From Nitrospirota bacterium (GTDB taxonomy: Bacteria; Nitrospirota; Nitrospiria; JACQBZ01): DNA of 15,627 nt. Positions within the stretch are counted from its first letter, which is position 1. Each line of letters opens with the position of its first letter. Location of the stretch: contig JACQHO010000041.1 in the NCBI GenBank assembly GCA_016198945.1, positions 1-15,627 on the forward strand. Reading direction: 5' to 3'. The notes under the pieces were generated by a model, which saw nothing but the letters and a program-made list of their open reading frames with translations, was not told where the DNA came from and did no database searches. This document shows, one piece after another, positions 6,914 to 14,210 of the stretch. Both the position numbers and the translations under genes were made by a program.

Positions 6914-9793
6914 TTAAAATGCAAACCCCAATGTAAAGTGCAGCTCGGCCCGGCTCTCCTTGACCGCGGCGGCGCAATCCGGGCAGAGATCCTCCTCGCG
7001 GTTCAGTTTATAGCCGTAATCCAGTCGAAGCGGGGCGCCGAAAAGATTCCACCAGATTCCGGCTCCGACGGTCGATTTGAGAAGGCGGACATCCACCTGC
7101 TTGTAATCCCGGAAGACATTGCCCCGGTCGTTAAAGAAGACCAGGCCCAATCCCTTCGGAAGAAAGAGCCGGATTTCCCCGTTGAACAGGAGCATGGCGT
7201 TGCCGCCCGTGAACTCAACGCCGGTGAGGTCGCTTTTCGGGATGATCGTTTCGCATTTCTCGTCCGCGGGGCAGTCCACGGGAACAATGCCCAGTTCCTC
7301 GAACGCATACCCCCGCACGGTGCTCCGGCCGCCCAGATAGAACCGTTCGCTGGGCGGCACAAGGCCGGTCTCTCCGAAGATGGGGACGGTCTGGGTTTCC
7401 CCGAACCGGTCGGCCGCCCCCCCCCGCGCGGAGACGGCCAGCACCAGCCATCGCGTGATCGGGAGGAACCAACTGCTCTGGGCGGTGGCCTTGACGAATT
7501 GAACCTGGGACCCGAGAAGCAAGGCGGCGTCCTGGAAGGTGAGGCTGTTCAAGAATCCCGATGTCGGATTAAACGGGTCGTTTCGCGTATCCCAGACGAT
7601 CGCCGGATTCAGGCTGGCGATGTTGGCGCGCTTATCCTCGTTCAACAACTCGACCCCCCGCTTGAATCGGTTTTGTTCAAACTGATACTGGAGGCTGGCT
7701 TTGATCGTGGCCGTCAGGTTTTTCTCCAGACCGGCCGTGCCTCCGAGGGTGGTCAGCTTGTAGGTGGTCCGCACCTGGGTCTGGTCGAATGCGACCAGGC
7801 GTCCGTTGATGGGGTAACCCAGGACCCAGGGTTCGCGGTAGGTGGTGGAGTATTTTCGCTCGATCTCGCTGCCCTCGGCCCGCAGGCTCAGCGACCGGCC
7901 CGTCCCCCGGAGGTTTCGGTGCGTCCCCTGGATAAACCCGCGCAGGTGTTCCACATCGGCATACCCGACCGCGAGATCCAGGGTCTTCGTCGGTCTTTCC
8001 TGCACCGTGAGCCGCATGTCCTTGACCGTTTCCGGATTGTCCCGGCGGATCGGGTTGATCGGCTCGAACCGGACGTTGCCGAGGTAGCCGAGCTGCTGTA
8101 TTCGGCGGCGGCTGATTTGAATCTGGGTTTCATCGAACGGATCCCCCGGTTTCACGAGGAGTTCCCGAAGGATGACATTGTCCCGGGTGAAAGTATTGCC
8201 GCTGAGCAGGACCCGTCCGATATCGACCCGATCTCCCTCCCGGATTCGGTGCCGGATGGCCACCCGGCTGCGGTCTTCCGAAAAGTCCAGTTGGGACTGA
8301 ATCTCGGCGTACACATAACCGAGTTGGTGATAGAGAGCCAAAATCTCCTCTTGGTCCTTACGAAGGGGGACTTCATCGAAGGGCCGTCCGGGACGCAGGC
8401 GGATGACCTCGCGCAGGCGTTCCGTTGTCGGGACCGCATGACCTTCCATTCCGACCTCCCCGACCAGGGTGCGCGGACCCTCGGCCACGGCAAAGAGGAG
8501 GTAGGCGAGGGTTTTCTCCTCGTTATATTCCACGCGGGGCTCAATCCGGATGTTCTGAAACCCCTGTTCGTGGTAACGGGCCCGAAGGGTTTTGACGTCG
8601 TCGTTCAGCCGGTCGGGACTCAGCGTCCTGCAGAAAAAGATTCCGGCCGGCCGGATCTGAATGAGTTTCTTGAGCTGTTTCTCCGGGAAGAATGTGTTTC
8701 CGACGAACAGGACGCTGCGCAGACAGGCAAGATTGCCGGGTTGAATCCGGAAGGCGGCGTCGAGGGCGCCTTCGTCCGGCCGTTCCTCCCGGGTATAATC
8801 CACCTCCACAAAAGGATAGCCCCGGGAACGGTAATATTCGGCCAGACGGTCGGCGCTGGCGCGGAAGACCGCGTCATCGTAACTTCGCTCCTCCTCGAAC
8901 AGGAGCAGGGGGGTCAATCGGCTGATGGGAATGGAGCCGTGTCCCTCGAATCGGACTCTCAGCCGTGTCCCGGCTTCGATCGGAATCGTGATGACGACTT
9001 CATTCGTCGCCCCCTGATAGTTGATTTCGGGAGGGCCGATCACGGCCTTCAGATAGCCGTTGCTCCGGTAGAGCTGATCCAGACGGGCGATGTCCCCTTC
9101 CAGACGGTCGGCGAGATACGCCTCGCCGTGAGTCGACCGGATCGTCTTCAGCCAGAGTCGGAAGTCGGAATAGACGGTGTCCCCGATGAAATTCGTTTCT
9201 CGAATCGTGGCTCGGGCGCCCTCCTTGACCTTCACCGTGACCTTCACCCGGTTCGTTCCGGGAATCCGGGAGACATCGCTGTCCACTTCGGAGCGCAGGT
9301 AGCCCTGCCGCTGGAGAAAATTGATCAGGCGGGTGATCGCGTTCTTCCAACGCTCTTCCGTGAATTCCTCGCCGAGGGTGAGCCCCATCGCCTCCGTTAA
9401 GGTCCGATCCCAGTAGACCCGGTTGCCCTTGATCCGGAGATCGGCCAGATAGGCTTTCTCGGTGAACTGGTAAACAACCGCGACACCTCCTTCGATCGGG
9501 GCGACGTCCACCGTGATGTCGGTGAACAGGCCGGTGGCATAGAGCGAATCAAGGCTTTGCCGGATCGCCCTGCCGGAGTACGGGATGCCGGTCCGGATGC
9601 CGGTCAGACGGCTGATTGCCTCAAGCGTCATGCCCACTCTCGAATTGACCTCCAATGAAATAATCGGCCGCCCTTCGAACGATTGGCCGAGGGCCGCGTC
9701 CGGCCGCCCGCCCGAAAACAGTGTCCAGAAGCCGCACGTCAACAGGAGAAGGGCCAAAAAAAAAGGAGTGCGGTCCGTCCTTATCCGCATCAT
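6914..9793 (-). CDS. Omp85-family outer-membrane assembly protein (BamA/TamA-like) with seven POTRA domains
   Basis: Outer-membrane beta-barrel assembly factor, 959 aa. A hydrophobic signal (about 11-26) precedes seven POTRA-like repeats that I delimit by eye at 42-113, 114-194, 195-277, 278-354, 355-440, 441-521 and 522-600. Most show the pattern of a beta-strand, then G(N/H), a helix pair ending in a GY or GF turn, and two strands. The barrel (601-959) contains the conserved loop-6 element GGRSTVRGY (821-829) and ends in LGFAF, a C-terminal aromatic as expected of a beta-signal. Proteobacterial BamA usually has five POTRAs in about 800 aa and TamA three in about 580, so this is long. Its start overlaps the tamB stop as ATGA, so a TamA-like partner role is likely, but it could also be the cell's main BamA. 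Cys pairs in the barrel (841/847, 937/940) could form disulfides. The gene has two 9-base homopolymers (7417-7425 and 9756-9764). Confidence 0.93.
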   Translation of the reverse strand: MMRIRTDRTPFFLALLLLTCGFWTLFSGGRPDAALGQSFEGRPIISLEVNSRVGMTLEAISRLTGIRTGIPYSGRAIRQSLDSLYATGLFTDITVDVAPIEGGVAVVYQFTEKAYLADLRIKGNRVYWDRTLTEAMGLTLGEEFTEERWKNAITRLINFLQRQGYLRSEVDSDVSRIPGTNRVKVTVKVKEGARATIRETNFIGDTVYSDFRLWLKTIRSTHGEAYLADRLEGDIARLDQLYRSNGYLKAVIGPPEINYQGATNEVVITIPIEAGTRLRVRFEGHGSIPISRLTPLLLFEEERSYDDAVFRASADRLAEYYRSRGYPFVEVDYTREERPDEGALDAAFRIQPGNLACLRSVLFVGNTFFPEKQLKKLIQIRPAGIFFCRTLSPDRLNDDVKTLRARYHEQGFQNIRIEPRVEYNEEKTLAYLLFAVAEGPRTLVGEVGMEGHAVPTTERLREVIRLRPGRPFDEVPLRKDQEEILALYHQLGYVYAEIQSQLDFSEDRSRVAIRHRIREGDRVDIGRVLLSGNTFTRDNVILRELLVKPGDPFDETQIQISRRRIQQLGYLGNVRFEPINPIRRDNPETVKDMRLTVQERPTKTLDLAVGYADVEHLRGFIQGTHRNLRGTGRSLSLRAEGSEIERKYSTTYREPWVLGYPINGRLVAFDQTQVRTTYKLTTLGGTAGLEKNLTATIKASLQYQFEQNRFKRGVELLNEDKRANIASLNPAIVWDTRNDPFNPTSGFLNSLTFQDAALLLGSQVQFVKATAQSSWFLPITRWLVLAVSARGGAADRFGETQTVPIFGETGLVPPSERFYLGGRSTVRGYAFEELGIVPVDCPADEKCETIIPKSDLTGVEFTGGNAMLLFNGEIRLFLPKGLGLVFFNDRGNVFRDYKQVDVRLLKSTVGAGIWWNLFGAPLRLDYGYKLNREEDLCPDCAAAVKESRAELHFTLGFAF
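7417..7425. repeat. Nine-base C/G homopolymer inside the Omp85 barrel coding region
   Basis: Nine consecutive C on the plus strand (nine G in the mRNA) encode part of the ARGGAAD stretch in the barrel. The reading frame is open at this length. Runs of this size can slip during replication; a one-base change would cut off the barrel about 170 residues before its end. Confidence 0.9.
9756..9764. repeat. Nine-base A/T homopolymer in the Omp85 signal-peptide coding region
   Basis: Nine A on the plus strand (nine U in the mRNA) encode the Phe-Phe-Leu start of the hydrophobic signal segment, about ten codons after the start. A one-base slip would abolish the protein almost from its beginning. Confidence 0.9.
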
Positions 9794-12700
9794 CGAAACT
9801 CGAAATGAAATTTTAAGTCCCCTCCCGCGCGACCGAGCTCGTCCCGCTGGCCGATCAGCGAGATGTTCTTGCTGATCTCATACTCCATCTGGATGATCTG
9901 TTCCTTTGAAGGATCCAGCGTGGTGGCATACGTCACGTACAATTTTTCCTCCAGCAGTCGTTGCGAAACGGTGAACAGGGGGTCGTTTCCGCCCTGGCTG
10001 GTGGAATAATAGGGATCCACTTGAATCCGGTCAATGCCCGTAAGGGCCTCGACCTTGTCCGTGATGATATCCCCGATCTCGCCGGTCACGAGGGCCGACG
10101 CCTCGGCCGTCCCTATTTCTCTTGAGGCCGTTTCGACCTCCCGGCAGGGCCTCCGGAAGGTCAGCAGGCATAGGATTTCGTTCTCGTCCTTCAACGGCGG
10201 GTTCGAGGAGAGCACGAGGTCGAACTTGTCGATGGGGCCCACCAGGCTCATCTCGATGTCGTACCCCTTCACGCGAGTGTCGGCCTGCACATCCAGGATC
10301 GGCCGGGTCTTCTCGATGTTGATGAAATCGAGCGTCCCGGACCGCATTTTGAAATCGTTTCGGCGGAATGTAAACGTGCCGGCTTTGGCTTCCACCCGTC
10401 CGAGCAGCACCGGCCGACTGAGACTGCCCTTCAGGAACAGATCGATTTCCAGGGGGAGTTTGGCCAGGTTATTATTGATCCAGATGTTCTCCTTGCCCCG
10501 GATCTGGATGTTCATCGCGGTGTTGCTCATCCAGGGCGGCGGCCGCGACTCCGGCTTCTCCGGTTTCAGCAGTTCCAAAACCCAGGTCTGCCAGTCCAGC
10601 CGCCGTTCGTAATTGGCCCGATGGATTACGACCTCTCCCGTCAACGACTGGATCCCGGGGTCGCCTTGAAAGACCAGCGAGGCATCAAACTGGGTCGCCA
10701 GTCCGGCCAGCGGGCTGAGCCGTCCGTCCGTGATCTCCAGATTCAGCCCGAAGTCGGCGGGGACGAACCGGACCAGATCGACCCGTCCGTTGGCCTGAAG
10801 CCGTCCGCCGCCGAACTTGGCGTCCAGGGACTCCAGGAGGACCTGGCGTTCGTTAAATGAAAGGCCGACCGAGGTGATCGTGAAGGTCTGACCCAGCGAG
10901 GCGCTTTTCACCACGCCGTCGTGGATGATCAACCCGCCGCGGATTTTCGGATCCTCCCAGCGATCCGTCACCTGGAGCGCGAGATAGGCCAGGCCCTTGC
11001 CGTAGGTGATCTCGTTCGTGAAGATCCGGAAGAGGTCCAGATCGGCCTCGCCGCTGAGGAAAAAATTGTAGCTCTTGAAAAGCGTCAGATCGCCGGAGGC
11101 GGATAAGGCCGTTCCCGGTCCCTTGAACCGGAGGGACCGGATCGCCGCATGTCCCTGTCGCAATTCGAGATGGATCTCGCCGTCGTTCGTAACGGCGTAA
11201 TCGGGAAGGTCGATCTTGAGCGCGGTCAGACGGATCGTCGCATTCGCCGCCTGCAGCGGTCCGGATCCGGCGCCGTCTCCGGCCGCGACGGCCGGGGCGA
11301 TCCGGCCGCTCGCCTCTACCGTCCCGCTTGCCGTAAACCGGTTGACGGCCGCCAGATTGGGCGCGATCGAACCCAGCCACGGCTTGAGCTCCAGATCGTT
11401 GAGGGCCAGATCGACGCGGTAGGGACGGCCGGTCGTCCAGTCGATTTCTCCGGCGCCGCTGATGCCCCGCGTCATTTCAAGGTCGGCCCTGATCCGATGG
11501 TCCTTGACCTTCACTTTCAGCGTTCCGGGGCCCAGCGTTTGATTCTGAAAGACGGCGTCCAGGAATGAAACCTGCGCCTCAAATTCGGGATCACGAAACG
11601 ACCCGCGTCCGCCGATCCGGCCGGTCAGCGGGGCCTTCAGCGCGGAGAGGTGATTTTTGGCCGGCTCGAAATCCTCCAGACGGGCCTGGGTCGTTTCGGC
11701 CGAGAATTCAAACTCGCCCTTATACCGGATCCATCCCTTTCCGGACATCACCGTCTCGCCCCTCCTGGCGCGGGCTTCCTTGAAAATGATTTGGTCCTGT
11801 GTCACGACCAATGAGACCGTTCCCTCATCCACCGACTGGCCGTAAACAGATCCCTCGCCGGCCGCGAGCCGGGTGGTGAGACGGAACTGTTTCGGAACGC
11901 CCTTGACCGTGAGCCGACCCGTCGCCGGCACCAGGATGGGCATCTCTTTTGTGAAGATCGCAACGACGTCGCGGGGAGACCCGTTCCGGATATCGGCCGC
12001 AATGTCAAAAAACGGGATCGTTTGCCCGTCTTCCGATGATTCAAACGCAACCGACCCCGTCAGTTCGTAGCGGGCTTTTTTCTCTCGGAAAACGGCCTGT
12101 TTGAACCGGAGGGTCCGGTTTTGATAGGCCAGGTCCGATTCAATCGCTTCAAACGGACGGTCCCGCAACCGGATATCCCGCGCCCGTCCCGTCCCGTTGA
12201 AGACGGGCTCCTTCCAGGTCCCGGTGAGTTTCCCGGTGAGGCCGAGGCTTCCCTCGATCGAACGAAGCGGGGTGAGGGCCGCGAGCTCGGCGATCCGGCC
12301 GCTTTCCAGAGCGATGTCGAGCGCAACGGGGCCGTCGGCATGAATCCGCCCTTCGATCGTGAACGAAGACCGGGCCGTGCGCAGCGTCGTTTTTTTCAAA
12401 GACAGACTTCCATGATCCATGACAAAGCGGGTCGAGACCTCCTGTAGCCGGGCCAGAAGCCCGATCCATCTGTTTTCCGATTCGGTCGGCAGGCTCTCCA
12501 TAGCCGAAGCATCGGGGGTGGCTTCGGCCTGCGTCAGACGCAGCCAGCCCTGGCCGGCCGGATCGGTCGGATCAAAACCCATCGCTTCGATCCGTCCCTT
12601 CATCTCGACCGCTCCCTCCAGCTTTTGCCGGGAGGGTGGGCTCTCGATACCGAAAATCGGAAGAAACGCCGAGGGATCCAACTCCGCGAACTGGAGGGAA

Positions 12701-13782
12701 AACTCATACGGGATCGTCCCTGGGGCGGCCGAAGGCTCGGCGACAAAAAGCCGTGCGTTTCCGGACACCCGCCCGTCCCAGATCGCGGCCGAGAGTTCCG
12801 AAAAAGAGAAGACTCGATCCTGATAGAAAAAGACGGCGCTCATCCGCCCGGCCGGTTTTGACGAAACGGTCCAGTCCTGCACGGAGAGATTTCCCCGCAC
12901 GGTCGGATTGGGCCAGGTTCCCACGACTTCGCCCGTGAAACGTGTCTCACCGGACATCGGAAATCGGACGGACCAGAGGGGATTGAAGTCCGCCAGCGGA
13001 AAGGCTGCGTCGATCGAGAGCGCAAGCCGGGGGTGGGACGGGTCTTGAACGGTGCCGGTGAGCGTGTATCGGGAGACCGAATCGGTGATTTCGAGTTTTC
13101 GGATCTCCAGGTACTGCGGCTGAAGGGTCAACTGAGCCGACAGGGAACTGAACGTTTTGTGGAAATCTTTCTCGTCCACCGAAACCCGTCCGGCGGAAAG
13201 GGCGGCCTGGAAATTTTCCATCAGGAGGTCGGGAGTGACGGTCCCTTCCATCTCGGCCAGCGTCAAAAAAGTCTCGCCGGACGGCTGCTGTATCGCAAGG
13301 CGGCCGTTTGAAATCTCAATCTTGCGAATCACCACGTTCAATTTCCTATCCGGGCCGGCGGGTGAGCCGGCCGATTCTTTGTCGATGTTCAGCCGGAAGG
13401 GCAGCAGGGGACTGTCTCCCAGTCGCAGCACGGCTTGCGGTCCGATCAGCCGGATTTTTTTTATAAATGTGACCTGGGTCAGGAGAGACCAGGGGGAAAC
13501 CGAAACCCGGATCTGTTCGATCGTGATCGGGGCGCCCGGTCGCCGGTCCGGCGGGCGGCCCGATTCGGCGGCGGGGAAGGAGACGCCGTCCAGGACCACG
13601 GCGGTCGGGAGGAGGCTCAGCGTGACGCGGTCCAGGGTGACCGGCGTTCCGCTCAGCGCCCGGATCTTCGAAGCGGTGAACCGTGTCAGCCGATCGGAGA
13701 ACAGGCCGCTGCGCAGGAGGAGATGAACCGACAGGACCAACAGGATGATGACGAGCAGAAAGGCAAGAGACTTTTTATACAA
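9790..13782 (-). CDS. tamB: TamB-like translocation and assembly module protein (AsmA-like/DUF490)
   Basis: Very large inner-membrane-anchored periplasmic protein (1330 aa) of the TamB family, which forms a long beta-taco groove and is thought to move lipids or help insert proteins at the outer membrane together with an Omp85 partner. An N-terminal membrane segment spans about 7-26, then an AsmA-like start (SGTPVTLDRVTLSLLPTAV). The middle is a long series of amphipathic beta-strands. The C-terminal part, roughly the last 350 residues, is DUF490-like and contains DENEILCLLTFRR, the usual TamB DE-ILxLL-F element, and IGQRDELGRAGGDLKFHFEF near the end. Length fits the family (E. coli TamB is about 1260 aa). 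The start is TTG at 13782: AAGGAG lies 7 bp upstream and the following codons give MYKKSLAFLLV. It is the first gene of the operon and overlaps the Omp85 start by 4 bp. AsmA-family relatives are the only alternative I see. Confidence 0.93.
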   Translation of the reverse strand: MYKKSLAFLLVIILLVLSVHLLLRSGLFSDRLTRFTASKIRALSGTPVTLDRVTLSLLPTAVVLDGVSFPAAESGRPPDRRPGAPITIEQIRVSVSPWSLLTQVTFIKKIRLIGPQAVLRLGDSPLLPFRLNIDKESAGSPAGPDRKLNVVIRKIEISNGRLAIQQPSGETFLTLAEMEGTVTPDLLMENFQAALSAGRVSVDEKDFHKTFSSLSAQLTLQPQYLEIRKLEITDSVSRYTLTGTVQDPSHPRLALSIDAAFPLADFNPLWSVRFPMSGETRFTGEVVGTWPNPTVRGNLSVQDWTVSSKPAGRMSAVFFYQDRVFSFSELSAAIWDGRVSGNARLFVAEPSAAPGTIPYEFSLQFAELDPSAFLPIFGIESPPSRQKLEGAVEMKGRIEAMGFDPTDPAGQGWLRLTQAEATPDASAMESLPTESENRWIGLLARLQEVSTRFVMDHGSLSLKKTTLRTARSSFTIEGRIHADGPVALDIALESGRIAELAALTPLRSIEGSLGLTGKLTGTWKEPVFNGTGRARDIRLRDRPFEAIESDLAYQNRTLRFKQAVFREKKARYELTGSVAFESSEDGQTIPFFDIAADIRNGSPRDVVAIFTKEMPILVPATGRLTVKGVPKQFRLTTRLAAGEGSVYGQSVDEGTVSLVVTQDQIIFKEARARRGETVMSGKGWIRYKGEFEFSAETTQARLEDFEPAKNHLSALKAPLTGRIGGRGSFRDPEFEAQVSFLDAVFQNQTLGPGTLKVKVKDHRIRADLEMTRGISGAGEIDWTTGRPYRVDLALNDLELKPWLGSIAPNLAAVNRFTASGTVEASGRIAPAVAAGDGAGSGPLQAANATIRLTALKIDLPDYAVTNDGEIHLELRQGHAAIRSLRFKGPGTALSASGDLTLFKSYNFFLSGEADLDLFRIFTNEITYGKGLAYLALQVTDRWEDPKIRGGLIIHDGVVKSASLGQTFTITSVGLSFNERQVLLESLDAKFGGGRLQANGRVDLVRFVPADFGLNLEITDGRLSPLAGLATQFDASLVFQGDPGIQSLTGEVVIHRANYERRLDWQTWVLELLKPEKPESRPPPWMSNTAMNIQIRGKENIWINNNLAKLPLEIDLFLKGSLSRPVLLGRVEAKAGTFTFRRNDFKMRSGTLDFINIEKTRPILDVQADTRVKGYDIEMSLVGPIDKFDLVLSSNPPLKDENEILCLLTFRRPCREVETASREIGTAEASALVTGEIGDIITDKVEALTGIDRIQVDPYYSTSQGGNDPLFTVSQRLLEEKLYVTYATTLDPSKEQIIQMEYEISKNISLIGQRDELGRAGGDLKFHFEFR

Positions 13783-13789
13783 TATTCGT

Positions 13790-13795
13790 CTCCTT
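13790..13795 (-). promoter_or_regulatory. Shine-Dalgarno AAGGAG that fixes the TTG start of tamB
   Basis: AAGGAG on the minus strand sits 7 bp before the TTG at 13782-13780. No in-frame ATG with a ribosome site is near, so this decides the start. The rare TTG may keep translation of this giant protein modest. Confidence 0.8.
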
Positions 13796-14050
13796 AACGT
13801 ACGTAAAAATCACAAAATCCGACGAGAATACCGTAACATAAAGGCTTTTTCTTTGCAAGGGACTGAAAGGATCTTCGGCGATACCGGTAGAGGAGAATCG
13901 GCGCGGCCGGTTTTTCCATCCGAAGCTCCCTCACGCCCCCTCGATCCGAAGTCATGATTTCAGGACAGGCTAAATTTCAACCCCTCCTTCGCTGTTTCCT
14001 GCCGTTCGATCATCCCAAAATTCCATGCTTTCCGTGAAGATAGCCTGAGA

Positions 14051-14070
14051 TCGGTTAAAAATTTAACCGA
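14051..14070. promoter_or_regulatory. Perfect 9+2+9 dyad, candidate activator or repressor site
   Basis: TCGGTTAAA-AA-TTTAACCGA, a perfect inverted repeat of 9-bp arms with a 2-base centre. It is not followed by a T-run, so it is not a terminator. It lies 67-86 bp upstream of the -24 element (first base 14137), a common distance for binding sites of sigma-54 activators. Which protein binds is not visible. Confidence 0.6.
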
Positions 14071-14072
14071 AA

Positions 14073-14088
14073 GGACAATATCTTGTCC
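14073..14088. promoter_or_regulatory. Perfect 6+4+6 dyad next to the first
   Basis: GGACAA-TATC-TTGTCC, beginning 2 bp after the first dyad. The centres of the two dyads are about 20 bp apart, roughly two helical turns, so two dimers could bind the same DNA face. The two sites do not share a sequence, which argues for two different proteins or for one of them being chance. Confidence 0.5.
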
Positions 14089-14093
14089 GATAT

Positions 14094-14101
14094 CCCCCCC
14101 C
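14094..14101. repeat. C8 homopolymer between the dyads and the sigma-54 promoter
   Basis: Eight consecutive C on the plus strand. Length changes here would alter the spacing and helical phase between the upstream dyads and the -24/-12 promoter. Confidence 0.85.
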
Positions 14102-14136
14102 GGAGTAAAAAGGCAGCACAGAATGAATCTTTGGGT

Positions 14137-14153
14137 TTGGCATTCATCTTGCT
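14137..14153 (+). promoter_or_regulatory. Sigma-54 (RpoN) -24/-12 promoter
   Basis: TTGGCATTCATCTTGCT matches the consensus YTGGCAC-rNNN-TTGCW closely: TTGGCA at -24, TTGCT at -12, with exactly 10 bases between the invariant GG (14139-14140) and GC (14151-14152). Transcription should begin about 12 bp after the GC, near 14164, giving a leader of about 47 bases before the ATG at 14211. No sigma-70 pair with good spacing competes in the same place. Such promoters need an enhancer-binding activator, for which the dyads at 14051-14088 are candidate sites. Confidence 0.78.
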
Positions 14154-14197
14154 AAAGCATGAGCTGTTTTTAGGTGAATCAAATATTAACATCCAAC

Positions 14198-14204
14198 AAG
14201 GAGG
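14198..14204 (+). promoter_or_regulatory. Strong ribosome binding site of the delta-60 protein gene
   Basis: AAGGAGG, a full anti-Shine-Dalgarno match, 6 bp before the ATG at 14211. It is far better than those inside the operon and implies high expression once the promoter is on. Confidence 0.85.
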
Positions 14205-14210
14205 AGCATC

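Larger units (their letters stand above)
1..13782 (-). other. Probable single operon: tamB, Omp85, TPR-peptidase, DUF4390, ntrY, ntrX, rlmD
   Basis: Seven same-strand genes with junctions of 4-bp overlap (tamB/Omp85), 1 bp (Omp85/peptidase), 4-bp overlap (peptidase/DUF4390), 2 bp (DUF4390/ntrY), 12 bp (ntrY/ntrX) and 11 bp (ntrX/rlmD). No terminator fits between them. The promoter must lie upstream of 13782 in the divergent spacer; I could not find a convincing sigma-70 or sigma-54 element facing this way. Internal promoters cannot be excluded by eye. Confidence 0.75.
13783..14210. other. Divergent intergenic region between the tamB operon and the delta-60 protein gene
   Basis: A 428-bp spacer without a believable gene; open stretches in it are short and lack ribosome sites. 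The tamB-side part (13783-13860) is AT-rich and should hold the operon promoter. It includes a TTGCAA at the right polarity, but no good -10 at 16-18 bp, and a small ACGTACGT palindrome at about 13797-13804. The middle (13861-14040) is GC-rich and shows nothing I can name. The plus-strand side (14041-14210) is AT-rich again and holds the two dyads, a C8 run, the sigma-54 promoter and the ribosome site listed separately. Confidence 0.7.

Noticed and set aside
6602..9400. A 932-codon open frame on the plus strand
   Set aside because: It lies wholly antisense to the Omp85 gene and the start of the peptidase gene. High-GC genes often leave the opposite frame open; the product is rich in Arg, Gly, Pro and Asp without any domain, and it has no ribosome site.
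9704..9764. Possible lipoprotein lipobox in the Omp85 signal (LLTC at 17-20)
   Set aside because: The residue before Cys is Thr and the hydrophobic core continues after it; Omp85 proteins are not lipoproteins.
13783..13870. Sigma-70 promoter for the tamB operon (TTGCAA on the minus strand)
   Set aside because: The hexamer at 16-18 bp spacing is TACGGT, a poor -10, so I cannot support the call even though a promoter must be nearby.
13745..13957. A 70-codon plus-strand frame over the tamB start and spacer
   Set aside because: It overlaps the tamB start, has no ribosome site and no recognisable product.
14051..14088. The dyads read as a terminator of an upstream transcript
   Set aside because: No T-run follows either one in either direction, and no plus-strand gene precedes them.
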